NCBI GenBank assembly: GCA_964448045.1
Contig: CAYUVF010000014.1
Location: 1 to 64,000 of the forward strand
Direction of reading: 5' to 3'
DNA length: 64,000 nucleotides
Source of the DNA: CAYUVF01 sp964448045
GTDB taxonomy: Bacteria > Bacteroidota > Rhodothermia > Rhodothermales > Salinibacteraceae
The stretch's first letter is position 1, and every line of letters begins with the position of its first letter. Positions 1-9,359 of the stretch are shown piece after piece. The notes under the pieces are model-generated. The model was not told where the DNA came from. It did no database searches and worked only from the letters and a program-made list of their open reading frames with translations. Both the position numbers and the translations under genes were made by a program.

Positions 1-736
1 CTTGCCGCAGGGTGATGCCATGGCCGATCCGGTGGGCGCCGCAGTAGAAGAGGGCCTGGCGGATGGATTCGGGCCCGTAGTTTTCGCCGGCGTGGACGGT
101 GAGGTTCAGGAGGTGGTTGCGGGCGTGGTAGAAGGCGTGGAGGTGGCCCTTTGGCGGGTTGCCGGCTTCGCCGCCCGCGAGGTCGAAGGCGACGACGCCG
201 CGGTGCCGGTACTCGGCCGCGAGCTCGGCCTGGCGCATCGAGGCGCTCTCGTAGCGGTCGCGCAGCCCGCAGATGATGAGCGAGGTTTTGATGTCGTAAT
301 CACGCTCGGCTTGGGCGAGCCCGTCGAGCACGGCATCGTTCACTTTTGCGAGCGGCAGGTTTTCCTCGGTGTGCAGGATAGGGGCGAAGCGCACCTCCAG
401 GTAGCGGACGTTGTCCTGGGCGTTGTCCTCGGCGAGTTCATACGCGATCCGCGACAGGGCGTCCTTCGTCTGCATCAGCGGGATCGTGTAGCGGAACCAC
501 GCGAGGTAGGCTTCGAGCGTTTCGGATACGTCGACATCGCGCAGAATCTCCCGCAGGCCCTCGACGCTGTCGGCCGGCAGGCGGTTCATCTTGCCCTGTT
601 GCTTGGCCAGGTCAATCATCGTGGCGAGCCGGAGCGAGCCGTCGAGATGGCAGTGCAGCTCGGCCTTGGGCCACTGCGCAAGGTCGTCGCGCGTGAGTTC
701 GAGGTCGCTGGTGGTGGAAACGGCGTTGGGGGACAT
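1..736 (-). CDS. add: Adenosine deaminase, N-terminal 245 residues (cut by window edge)
   Basis: Hydrolytic deamination of adenosine to inosine in purine salvage, cytoplasmic. Translating the minus strand from the ATG at 734-736 gives an acidic leader followed by the family's metal-binding signature KAELHCHLDGSLR at about residues 24-36, and later an HAGE motif near residue 219, both typical of the adenosine/AMP deaminase fold. The gene runs off the left edge, so the zinc-binding Asp and C-terminal part are not visible. AMP deaminase or adenine deaminase of the same fold cannot be fully excluded, but the spacing of the two motifs fits Add. No obvious ribosome binding site precedes the start. 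Confidence 0.9.
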   Translation of the reverse strand, partial: MSPNAVSTTSDLELTRDDLAQWPKAELHCHLDGSLRLATMIDLAKQQGKMNRLPADSVEGLREILRDVDVSETLEAYLAWFRYTIPLMQTKDALSRIAYELAEDNAQDNVRYLEVRFAPILHTEENLPLAKVNDAVLDGLAQAERDYDIKTSLIICGLRDRYESASMRQAELAAEYRHRGVVAFDLAGGEAGNPPKGHLHAFYHARNHLLNLTVHAGENYGPESIRQALFYCGAHRIGHGITLRQ

Positions 737-1053
737 GACGCGGACCGGTGGGCTTGGTGCGGAGAAATCGCGACCTCCGATGCAGCGGAGATCACCTTCA
801 AGATTTTGAAACGAACACGCACGACGGAGGGCTGTTTCGTGGAGCTCGGCGCGTGGAACCCGGCGTGAAGGCGGCTCGTTGGGATGATGCTTTGAAGGGG
901 CAAACTTCTGCGGCCTATCGATGCCGCGAAGCTGGTTTCTTGCCTCATTCCCTGCGCAGGGGGACGCCGAGCCATCATCCTGCTACACCGACGCGGTTGG
1001 CAGGCGCCAGCGTCCGTTCGATTCTTCGAGGTAACTACTGTAGAGGTACTGAT
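737..1053. other. Divergent intergenic region add / tatA
   Basis: 317 bp between two divergent genes, so both promoters should be here. I see no RNA gene or convincing sigma-70 pair. A GAGG at 1043-1046 is a plausible ribosome binding site for tatA. Confidence 0.4.
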
Positions 1054-1392
1054 ATGGGTATGCCAGGGCCGCTTGAGATGATTCTTATTTTCTTGGTCGT
1101 CCTCCTGATCTTCGGGGCGAACAAGATTCCCGAAATTGCACGCGGCATTGGAAAAGGCATTCGCGAGTTCAAGGATGCCACCAGTGAAATTTCTAAGGAA
1201 CTGGACATGGAAAATCAGCGACGGCAGATCGACCAGCCCCAGGCGCCGCAGCAAGGCACGCCGACGCCGCGCAACACCGCACAGCAGCAGAATCCGGCGC
1301 CTCAGCAGAACCAGTCTGCGCAGAACCCGCCGCAGCAAGCCGCAGGCGATCCGCCCCCCTCGGCCAATCCGCAGGAGCAGCAGTCGTCCTGA
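1054..1392 (+). CDS. tatA: Twin-arginine translocase subunit TatA/TatE
   Basis: Membrane component that forms the translocation pore for folded proteins carrying twin-arginine signals. The 112-residue product has one hydrophobic helix at about residues 8-21, the FG hinge (FGANKIPEIARG) and an amphipathic helix (GKGIREFKDATSEI), which is the complete TatA pattern. From about residue 55 the tail is a Gln/Pro-rich low-complexity segment, longer than in enterobacterial TatA but usual in Bacteroidota. Start chosen at 1054 because GAGG lies 7 nt upstream; the ATG at 1060 is an alternative. No tatC is nearby, so the Tat genes are dispersed. Confidence 0.93.
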   Translation: MGMPGPLEMILIFLVVLLIFGANKIPEIARGIGKGIREFKDATSEISKELDMENQRRQIDQPQAPQQGTPTPRNTAQQQNPAPQQNQSAQNPPQQAAGDPPPSANPQEQQSS

Positions 1393-1462
1393 GCCGCGCC
1401 CGCCCCCTTCGCTTCTTTCTCGCTACTCCTCATCCGGACTCCCGGACCCCGAACCGTTTAAC

Positions 1463-3013
<1,551 letters not shown>

Positions 3014-3118
3014 AGAATGGGTGCAGGTTTTGCGGTTGCAGAGTTCAGGTTTTAATATCTGTACCGCCGGGATCCGAACCTTCAACTTGACCCTTCCCAA
3101 CCTGAAACCTCAAGCGGA
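3014..3118. repeat. Spacer of degenerate GGTT/AACC words with inverted arms
   Basis: The gatA-sucD spacer contains repeated AGGTT/GGTT words in its left half (TTCAGGTT at 3044-3051) and AACCT words in its right half (AACCTGAA at 3099-3106), so the two halves are an imperfect inverted repeat. Similar word-built spacers occur at 8744-8837, 9965-10012, 14138-14467, 18504-18553, 55511-55611 and 58255-58335. Function unknown. Confidence 0.5.
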
Positions 3119-3991
3119 ATGAGCATTCTCGTCGATCACAATACCCGCGTTGTCGTCCAGGGCTTTACCGGCTCGGAGGGCACGTTCCACGCCGAGCAGA
3201 TGATCGAATATGGCACGAACGTCGTCGCCGGTGTGACCCCGGGTAAAGGCGGACAGACGCACCTCGACCGGCCCGTCTTCAACACGGTCGCCGAGGCTGT
3301 CGAGAACGAGGGCGCCAACACGTCCATCATCTTCGTGCCGCCGCCCTTCGCTGGCGATGCCATCCTCGAAGCGGCCGACGCCGGCATCGAGGTCATCATC
3401 TGCATCACCGAGGGGATTCCGGTGCGCGACATGAAGCCGGCGTACCACTTCGTCCAGAAGAAGGGCGCCCACCTCATCGGGCCGAACTGCCCGGGCGTCA
3501 TCACACCGGGCGAGGCCAAGGTGGGCATCATGCCGGCGATGATCTTCGAGTCCGGCTCCATCGGCGTAATCTCGCGCTCGGGCACGCTCACCTACGAGGC
3601 GGTGGATCAGCTGACGCGCGCCGGATACGGCCAGAGCACGGCGGTGGGCATCGGCGGCGACCCGATCATTGGCACGCCGTTCATCGACGTGCTGAAGCTG
3701 TTCGAAGCCGATGACGACACCGAAGCCGTCGTGCTGATCGGTGAGATTGGCGGCTCGGCCGAGGAAGAGGCCGCCGCGTACATCAAAGCCGAGATGACGA
3801 AGCCCGTCTTTGCGTTCATCGCGGGCCGGACGGCGCCTCCAGGGCGTCGCATGGGCCACGCAGGCGCCATCGTATCGGGCGGCTCGGGTACGGCCGAGGC
3901 CAAGTTTGCCGCGCTCGAAGCCGCCGGGGCGACCGTCGTCAAGAATCCGGCGCTCATCGGCGAGACGCTGAAGGAGCAGATGGCGGCGTAA
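3119..3991 (+). CDS. sucD: Succinyl-CoA synthetase (ADP-forming) alpha subunit
   Basis: TCA-cycle enzyme subunit that binds CoA and carries the phospho-histidine: succinyl-CoA + ADP + Pi gives succinate + CoA + ATP. The 290-aa product is full length. It shows the CoA-binding Rossmann start (VVVQGFTGSEGTFH, residues 11-24), the GPNCPG loop (121-126) and the active-site His247 in GHAGAIVSGG. Start ATG at 3119 matches the family N-terminus; there is only weak purine enrichment (AAGCGGA) upstream. sucC is not adjacent, unlike in E. coli. A hairpin repeat follows 31 bp after the stop and probably acts as the 3' end of the transcript. Confidence 0.97.
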   Translation: MSILVDHNTRVVVQGFTGSEGTFHAEQMIEYGTNVVAGVTPGKGGQTHLDRPVFNTVAEAVENEGANTSIIFVPPPFAGDAILEAADAGIEVIICITEGIPVRDMKPAYHFVQKKGAHLIGPNCPGVITPGEAKVGIMPAMIFESGSIGVISRSGTLTYEAVDQLTRAGYGQSTAVGIGGDPIIGTPFIDVLKLFEADDDTEAVVLIGEIGGSAEEEAAAYIKAEMTKPVFAFIAGRTAPPGRRMGHAGAIVSGGSGTAEAKFAALEAAGATVVKNPALIGETLKEQMAA

Positions 3992-4022
3992 CGGCATTTA
4001 GAACTCGCTTCAACCTCCAACT

Positions 4023-4102
4023 GTCATCCCGGACTCCGATCCGGGATCACCCCAGAATATGCCACTATCCGAAAGGAGATCCTGAGTCAAGCTCAGGATG
4101 AC
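4023..4102. repeat. Y-shaped hairpin repeat, copy A
   Basis: An 80-bp element: outer arms GTCATCC / GGATGAC; left hairpin CCCGGAnnnnnTCCGGG; a middle GGATCACC / GGAGATCC stem (one mismatch); right hairpin ATCCTGA / TCAGGAT. The same layout recurs at 15221-15302 and, inverted, at 17204-17308. It sits 31 bp downstream of sucD and is followed by a T-run, so it may also work as a terminator. Confidence 0.85.
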
Positions 4103-4190
4103 AGCTTTTTCGGTTTTGTTAAGCGATGTCAACACGAAACAAGAGCGGCAGGGGCGCAGGCAACGGCGTCCCTGTTGTGTTTTAGGGCCT

Positions 4191-4778
4191 ATGAAGATCA
4201 AAACCGCCGAATTCGTGCAGGGCGTCGCATCGTGGTCCGATCTGCCGACGGGCGGGGGGCCCGAGGTGGCGATCGTGGGCCGGTCGAACGTCGGCAAAAG
4301 CTCGCTCATCAACGCGATGCTCGGGCGGAAGAATCTGGCGCGCACGAGCAAGACCCCGGGCAAGACGCAGCAGCTCAACTATTTCCTGATCAACCGCCAG
4401 TTCTATCTGGTCGATCTGCCGGGCGTCGGCTACGCGAAGGTGTCGAAGAAGCGGCGCGCGCAGTGGGAAGCGCTCATCGAGCGGTACCTGAGCGAGTGGA
4501 TGCCGCTGCGGGGCGTCGTCCATCTGGTCGACAGCCGCCACCCGCCCACCGATTACGACGAGGATGTCGTCCACTTCATGAAGGCGCACGACCTGCCGTA
4601 CTGCATCGCGCTCACGAAGACGGATAAGCTCTCGAATAACCAGCTCAACCAAAGCCTCCAGCGCGTCCGCAAGCGGCTGAGAGAACTCGGCTACGAAGTG
4701 CCCGTGATTCCGACCTCGGCGCAGACGGGATGGGGGTCGGATGAGGTGCTGCGCTGGATCACCGACCACGTCACGTGA
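4191..4778 (+). CDS. engB: Ribosome biogenesis GTPase EngB/YsxC
   Basis: Essential GTPase acting in late assembly of the 50S ribosomal subunit. The 195-aa protein shows G1 GRSNVGKSS (30-38), the G2 region with KTPGKTQ, G3 DLPG (75-78) and G4 TKTD (142-145), and ends with the SAQTG G5-like motif; length is normal. ATG at 4191 gives the standard start (MKIKTAEFVQG); an in-frame upstream extension into the repeat is not credible. It lies alone between sucD and the convergent ypdA gene, which ends 10 bp after engB. Confidence 0.96.
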   Translation: MKIKTAEFVQGVASWSDLPTGGGPEVAIVGRSNVGKSSLINAMLGRKNLARTSKTPGKTQQLNYFLINRQFYLVDLPGVGYAKVSKKRRAQWEALIERYLSEWMPLRGVVHLVDSRHPPTDYDEDVVHFMKAHDLPYCIALTKTDKLSNNQLNQSLQRVRKRLRELGYEVPVIPTSAQTGWGSDEVLRWITDHVT

Positions 4779-4788
4779 TCGGCTGCGT

Positions 4789-5775
4789 TTATCCGGCCAG
4801 CGAAACGGTTTCGCCGCGGTGTTTCGCGATGTGCCCCATGATCTTCTCGGCGTGGAAGCGGCCGTTCTCGATGAACCAGCGGCTCGTGTTCAGGCCGCCG
4901 GCGACCGTGCCGGCCAGATAGACGCCTTCGTTGTTCGTCTCGTACGTGCTGCCCTCGTCGTAGATGGGCGTGCGCGCATCGTTATCGCGCATCTCGATGC
5001 CGAAGCGGCGGAGAAAGTCGAAGTTCGGTTTATAGCCCGTCATCGCGATCACCCAGTCGTTGGCGATTTCTGTTTCGCCGTCGGGCGTGTCGAGCACGAT
5101 CGTGTCCTCGGTGACAGCGGCGACGCTGGTGTTGAAGAACGCCCGGATGGCGCCTTCCTCGATCCGGTTTTCGAGGTCGGGCTTGATCCAGTACTTAACG
5201 CCGTCATCCAGCTCGCCGTCGCGGACGATCAGCGTCACGTCGGCGTCGTTGCGGTAGCACGAGAGCGCCGCCTTCGCGGCCGAGTTGGCGCCGCCGACAA
5301 TCGCCACGTTCTGCAGCGCGTACGGATACGGCTCCTTGAAGTAGTGCGTCACCTTGTCGAGGTCTTCGCCGGGGACGTTCATCCGCTTCGGGATGTCGAA
5401 GAAGCCCGTCGCGACGACGACCTTGTGCGTCCGGTATTCGCCGTCGTCGGTCACCACGGTGAAGGCGCCATCGGTGCCGCGCAGGTCTTCGACGCGCTCG
5501 TACAGGTGGATGTCCAGCGCCTCGGCGACGGCGACGCGGCGGTAGTAATCGAGCGCTTCCTCGCGGCGCGGCTTGTAGCGGTTCGTCGGAAACGGGTGGC
5601 CGCCGATCTCCAGCAGCTCCGGCGTGGAGAAGAACTCCATCTCCGTCGGATAGCCGATCAGCGAGTTGCAGAGCGCGCCCTTCTCGATGATCAGCGCATC
5701 GAGGTCGTGTCGATTGGCCTGAATGCCGCACGCAAGCCCCACGGGACCGGCTCCGATGATGATGACGTCGCGCAT
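4789..5775 (-). CDS. ypdA: YpdA-family bacillithiol disulfide reductase (Bdr)
   Basis: FAD- and NADPH-dependent oxidoreductase proposed to reduce oxidised bacillithiol. The 328-aa product has the FAD GxGxxG motif at 8-13 (GAGPVG) and the NADPH GGANSA motif at 161-166, with the long YpdA-type central segment (KYWIKPDLENRIEEG) that separates it from thioredoxin reductase; there is no CxxC redox pair. The position that is a conserved Cys in Firmicutes YpdA (GGGPCGL) is Val12 here, while Cys16 lies four residues on. It implies a bacillithiol-making host, although no bsh biosynthesis gene is in view. Confidence 0.85.
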   Translation of the reverse strand: MRDVIIIGAGPVGLACGIQANRHDLDALIIEKGALCNSLIGYPTEMEFFSTPELLEIGGHPFPTNRYKPRREEALDYYRRVAVAEALDIHLYERVEDLRGTDGAFTVVTDDGEYRTHKVVVATGFFDIPKRMNVPGEDLDKVTHYFKEPYPYALQNVAIVGGANSAAKAALSCYRNDADVTLIVRDGELDDGVKYWIKPDLENRIEEGAIRAFFNTSVAAVTEDTIVLDTPDGETEIANDWVIAMTGYKPNFDFLRRFGIEMRDNDARTPIYDEGSTYETNNEGVYLAGTVAGGLNTSRWFIENGRFHAEKIMGHIAKHRGETVSLAG

Positions 5776-5877
5776 GGCGCTTCCAATTGGTGAGCAAAAT
5801 GCTGTCCGGTAACCTGAACCCGCGCCGTGAACCGGCAGTTTCGCGAAAATCGGATGGTCGGGTTACATCTGCGCGGA

Positions 5878-6366
5878 TTACTGCCCCGAGGCGCGCGTTT
5901 GGCGCCGCTGCCGGAAGAAGTCGCGCAGCAGCCCCGCCGACTGCTCGGATTCGAGCCCGGAGACGACGTCGATCTGATGGTTGAGCCGCTCGTCCTGCAC
6001 GATATTATAGAGGGTGGAGCAGGCGCCCGCTTTATCGTCGAAGGCGCCGAAGACGAGGCGCCGCAGCCGGGCCTGCACGAGCGCACCGGCGCACATCGGG
6101 CAGGGCTCGAGCGTGACGTACATCGTGCAATCGGTGAGGTGGCGCGAGCCGAGGGTGTCGCAGGCGGCGGTGAGGGCGATCATCTCGGCGTGGGCGCTGG
6201 GGTCGTTCAGCGTCTCGACCATGTTGTGCCCGCGTCCGACGATCGAGCCGTTGCGGACGACGAGCGCGCCCACCGGCACTTCTTGCTGATCGAAGGCGCG
6301 CTCGGCTTCGCGCAGCGCCTTTTTCATCCAGCGGCGGTCGGTGTCCATAAGGGAAGAGAGGCTCAC
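5878..6366 (-). CDS. tadA: tRNA-specific adenosine deaminase TadA
   Basis: Deaminates A34 to inosine in tRNA-Arg(ACG). The 162-aa product has the cytidine-deaminase fold signature: His59-Ala-Glu61 (SAHAEMIAL) and PCPMCAGAL with Cys89 and Cys92, for zinc and catalysis. The listed start is GTG at 6364-6366, whose last two bases overlap the TGA stop of the upstream arginine deiminase (GTGA), pointing to translational coupling; the ATG at 6346-6348 is an alternative that would align better with the E. coli N-terminus. The protein is too short for a riboflavin-type fusion and the PCPMC context fits TadA rather than guanine deaminase. Confidence 0.93.
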   Translation of the reverse strand: MSLSSLMDTDRRWMKKALREAERAFDQQEVPVGALVVRNGSIVGRGHNMVETLNDPSAHAEMIALTAACDTLGSRHLTDCTMYVTLEPCPMCAGALVQARLRRLVFGAFDDKAGACSTLYNIVQDERLNHQIDVVSGLESEQSAGLLRDFFRQRRQTRASGQ

Positions 6367-7664
6367 GAATCGGCGGGTCCGGTGGGTGTGGGATAGCGCG
6401 CGATGGGAAGCGTCATGCAGCGGGGGCCGCCGCGCCCCCGCGAGAGCTCGGTGCCGGCGAGCTGGAGGGCGATTTTTTCGTCGCCGGGGATGAACTCGCT
6501 GTTCTCGTAGTAGGAGAGGAAGTTCTCGACGGAAACGACGCGGTAGCCGTGCTTCTGGAGTTGCTTGAAGGTGCGGCCGTTGCGCTCATAGCCGATGACG
6601 GTGCCGGGCGCGATAGCGAACAGGTTGGCGCCGTCGGTCCACTGCTCGCGCTTCTGGTGGAGCAGGTCGCTGCCGCCGCACGAGATGAACGTCATCTCGC
6701 GATCGAGCAAGTCCCGCAGCGCGTCTTTGAAGTTGGGGCGCATGTCGCTCCGGAAGACGCCGTCCTCTGCGTCGGGCGTCAGATGCACGGCGTAGCCGAA
6801 GCCGGGCTGCTCCAGCAGCGGCGGAAAGGCCACGCACTCGTTCGTATCGGCGAAGGTGAATACCGTGTCGAGATGCATGCTGGCGCGCTGCTTCGGCAGA
6901 TCGACGGCCAGCACGTGCTCGACGGGCGTGCGCTTGAACAGCTCGTGCGCCACCGCCATCACCCCGCCGAAGGAGGTGCGCTCGGAGTGGCCGATGAGCA
7001 CGACGTTCGGGCTTGCCACCAGCAGGTCGCCGCCCTCGAAGGTGACGCCGGGCGGCAGGGTCACGACCTTATCGCGGTACGCCTCGAAGCGCGGGTGGTA
7101 GTTGAGCACGACGCTGATGATGATGCTCTCCCGCGTGCGCGCCGCTGTCGCGGCAAAGCTCAGGATGATGTGATCGTGCACGACCGCCGCGAGGTCGCGC
7201 GTAAACATCAGGTTGGGGATGGGCGGCAGCGTGATCGGCAGATCGGACTTGCCGGTGAGCGCGAAGAAGTGCAGCTCATCGGGCGCAAGGCGCTTCAGCT
7301 CATTCTCGACGCCGCGCAGGTTGCGCTCCGGCAGGCTGCGGCAGAGCCGGTCGATGAAGTCGAGCCGCGCATCCTCGATCTGAAACGTCTCGCGCAGCAA
7401 CTCGCTGATCTGCAGCACCGAGTCGGGCCGGCCGACGATCTTCCGGAAGAGCGAGCACATCAGTTGATGCTCCTGCCGGGCGTGGCCGAGGAACAAGATG
7501 TCGTCGAATAGCAGCTCGGCGTGGTTATCCGGCGCGACCAGCTCCATCTCGTGGCCGGGCGTGTGGACAAGGACCTCCTTCAGCAGGTTCGACTCGGTCG
7601 GGACATGGAATTCGGACGCGTCGTGCTCCGTATCGGGCGGCGCGGGCGTGTCGAGCGTGGGCAA
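6363..7664 (-). CDS. arcA: Arginine deiminase
   Basis: Hydrolyses arginine to citrulline and ammonia. The 433-aa protein carries the complete guanidino-group-modifying catalytic set: FTRDLAAVV (154-162), FEGGD with Asp213, His264 in MHLDTVF, and the nucleophile Cys416 in GGPRCMTLP near the C-terminus. The first ~20 residues are Pro/Asp/Glu-rich. No ornithine carbamoyltransferase, carbamate kinase or antiporter lies nearby, so a classical ADI operon is not present here; instead it is joined to tadA by an overlapping stop/start. Start ATG at 7664; the next gene upstream is 45 bp away. Confidence 0.93.
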   Translation of the reverse strand: MPTLDTPAPPDTEHDASEFHVPTESNLLKEVLVHTPGHEMELVAPDNHAELLFDDILFLGHARQEHQLMCSLFRKIVGRPDSVLQISELLRETFQIEDARLDFIDRLCRSLPERNLRGVENELKRLAPDELHFFALTGKSDLPITLPPIPNLMFTRDLAAVVHDHIILSFAATAARTRESIIISVVLNYHPRFEAYRDKVVTLPPGVTFEGGDLLVASPNVVLIGHSERTSFGGVMAVAHELFKRTPVEHVLAVDLPKQRASMHLDTVFTFADTNECVAFPPLLEQPGFGYAVHLTPDAEDGVFRSDMRPNFKDALRDLLDREMTFISCGGSDLLHQKREQWTDGANLFAIAPGTVIGYERNGRTFKQLQKHGYRVVSVENFLSYYENSEFIPGDEKIALQLAGTELSRGRGGPRCMTLPIARYPTPTGPADS

Positions 7665-7709
7665 AGGACTAAATCGGTTGTGAGGAAAATCAGCAGAGGC
7701 GAGCGGCGA

Positions 7710-7898
7710 TCATCGCGGCTGCGTACTCCGGGTGCCGAAGAAGCGCGCCACGAGGGCGACGATGAGCACGACCACGAGCACCTGAAGCGCTACCTTGAGC
7801 AGCGCCGTGCCAAGGTCGATGAGCAGCCCAAGCAGGCTGGCCCCGATCAGCAGCACGACGCCAATGATGATCCAGCGCAAAATCGTGTCGATATCCAT
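7710..7898 (-). CDS. Small two-helix membrane protein, unknown function
   Basis: 62-aa protein beginning MDIDTILRW with two hydrophobic segments (about residues 8-25 and 30-52) and a basic tail ending FGTRSTQPR. An in-frame start at 7949 would add 17 residues with no obvious value, so the ATG at 7898 is preferred. It sits 45 bp upstream of arcA and just downstream of truA on the same strand. No family recognised; small proteins of this shape are often integral membrane proteins of unknown role. Confidence 0.55.
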   Translation of the reverse strand: MDIDTILRWIIIGVVLLIGASLLGLLIDLGTALLKVALQVLVVVLIVALVARFFGTRSTQPR

Positions 7899-7969
7899 GG
7901 CAGTCACCGGTTGAAAGCGGTTACGATAAACCTGCTTCTGCGTACGCATCCTGCGGGAGGGCGTTTCCC

Positions 7970-8743
7970 TCAGAGGTCAGCGAATACCTCGGCGTCGCCG
8001 TAGCCGACGGCTTCGAGGACGAGCCCGCGGGCGGGAGCCGAGGGGCCGGCTTCGCGGCGGTCCTGCGTGGCAATCACGCGCGGCAGGTCGTCGGCAGGGC
8101 GTGTGCCGCGCCCGATCTCGACGAGCGTGCCCACGATGGCGCGCACCATGCCGTGCAAAAAGCGATCGGCTACGATCTCGAAGTGCCCGTCGCCGCGCCG
8201 CTCATCCGCAATCCACACGGCGCGCTCGACGGTGCAGACGCGGTTGGTGGTGGCCGACTGCGTGATGCAGAACGCCCCGAAGTGCTGGGTGCCGAGGAGG
8301 GCTTCGGCGGCGGCGTTCATCCGGTCGAAGTCGGGCGGAGGGCGAAGATAGGTGCGCGTGTCGCGGCCCAGTGCCCGCGGCTGCGTGTGAACGTAGTAGT
8401 GGTAGCGGCGCTTCCGGGCGTCGTAGCGGGCGTGGAAGTCGTCCGGCGCGAGTTCGACGGCGCGCACGGCGAGGGCGTCGGGCGTGAGTCCGTTCAGCGA
8501 GCGCCGGAGCCGGAACGCATCCTGCGGCTCGCCGGTGCAGAGGTGGGCGACCTGCCCGCGGGCGTGCACACCGGCATCGGTGCGGCCTGAGCCGGTCAGG
8601 TGGGGCCCGACGTCGGGGTCGAGAGGGAGCACTGTCGTCAGCGCCTCCTCCAGCGCGCCCTGCACCGTCGGCACATCGGGCTGGATCTGCCAGCCGTGGA
8701 AGTCCGTTCCGTCGTACTCGATCAGCAGGCGGTACGTCGGCAT
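7970..8743 (-). CDS. truA: tRNA pseudouridine(38-40) synthase
   Basis: Isomerises uridines 38-40 in the anticodon stem-loop of tRNAs. The 257-aa protein has the TruA N-terminus (YRLLIEYDGTDFHGWQIQP) and the catalytic motif GSGRTDAGVHA with Asp56, followed by the FHARYDARKRRYHYYV block. ATG at 8743 chosen because homologous sequence begins at MPTYRLL; the upstream in-frame stretch to 8803 reads through a word-repeat spacer and is unlikely to be coding. It is divergent from aroK. Confidence 0.95.
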   Translation of the reverse strand: MPTYRLLIEYDGTDFHGWQIQPDVPTVQGALEEALTTVLPLDPDVGPHLTGSGRTDAGVHARGQVAHLCTGEPQDAFRLRRSLNGLTPDALAVRAVELAPDDFHARYDARKRRYHYYVHTQPRALGRDTRTYLRPPPDFDRMNAAAEALLGTQHFGAFCITQSATTNRVCTVERAVWIADERRGDGHFEIVADRFLHGMVRAIVGTLVEIGRGTRPADDLPRVIATQDRREAGPSAPARGLVLEAVGYGDAEVFADL

Positions 8744-8837
8744 TCGATTTTCGAGGGGCGAATTGCGAAGTTCGAATTGACTGCGGGATTGGGCAATATC
8801 CATTCGACATCCGACAATCGAAAATCGCCATTCAACC
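8744..8837. repeat. Divergent truA/aroK spacer with word repeats and perfect inverted arms
   Basis: Contains CGATTTTCGA at 8745-8754 and its exact reverse complement TCGAAAATCG at 8818-8827, with further degenerate copies of the words GAATTG, TTCGA, CGACA and AATCG between. Promoters for both genes must overlap this structure. Confidence 0.55.
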
Positions 8838-9359
8838 GTGCGGATCTATTTGACCGGCTTTATGGCCAGCGGCAAGAGCACTGTTGGCCCGCGTGTGGCC
8901 GAGCGGCTTGGGCTCGATTTCGTGGACCTCGATGCGCAGATCGAAGCGCAGGCGGGCCGCTCGATCCCGGTGATCTTCGAACATGACGGCGAGGCCGCGT
9001 TTCGGCAATGGGAGGCCGAGGCCCTCCGCGCCACCGCCGACCGATCCGATGTCGTCGTGGCGCTCGGGGGCGGGGCGCTCGCGGACACCGATAATCTGCA
9101 GTTCGCCCGAGCACGCGGCACGGTCATCTATCTGCGCGTGCCTGCCGATGAGCTATTGCGCCGCCTCAAGCACGAAGCCGACGAGCGGCCACTGTTGCAG
9201 GACGAATTGGGCGAGCCGCTATCCGAAGCGGCGATGCGCGCCAAAATCGAGCGGATGCTCTGCGCGCGCCGGTCGTTTTACGAGCAGGCCGATGTGGCGG
9301 TCGCCGCCGATCAGCCTGTGGAGAAGGTGGTCGCGGCGGTCGTCGAGTCCGTTCGTTAG
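8838..9359 (+). CDS. aroK: Shikimate kinase
   Basis: Phosphorylates shikimate at the 3-OH in the chorismate pathway. The 173-aa product begins MRIYLTGFMASGKST with the P-loop at residues 7-15, has the DLDAQIE shikimate-binding Asp region, the GGGALAD loop and the RPLL lid motif. The start is GTG at 8838. The TAG stop overlaps by 4 bp the TAA stop of the convergent rnhB gene (sequence TTAG at 9356-9359). Confidence 0.95.
   Translation: MRIYLTGFMASGKSTVGPRVAERLGLDFVDLDAQIEAQAGRSIPVIFEHDGEAAFRQWEAEALRATADRSDVVVALGGGALADTDNLQFARARGTVIYLRVPADELLRRLKHEADERPLLQDELGEPLSEAAMRAKIERMLCARRSFYEQADVAVAADQPVEKVVAAVVESVR

Noticed and set aside
4104..4190. In-frame N-terminal extension of engB into the repeat
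   Set aside because: The extension would translate repeat DNA and GTPase family starts align with ATG 4191.
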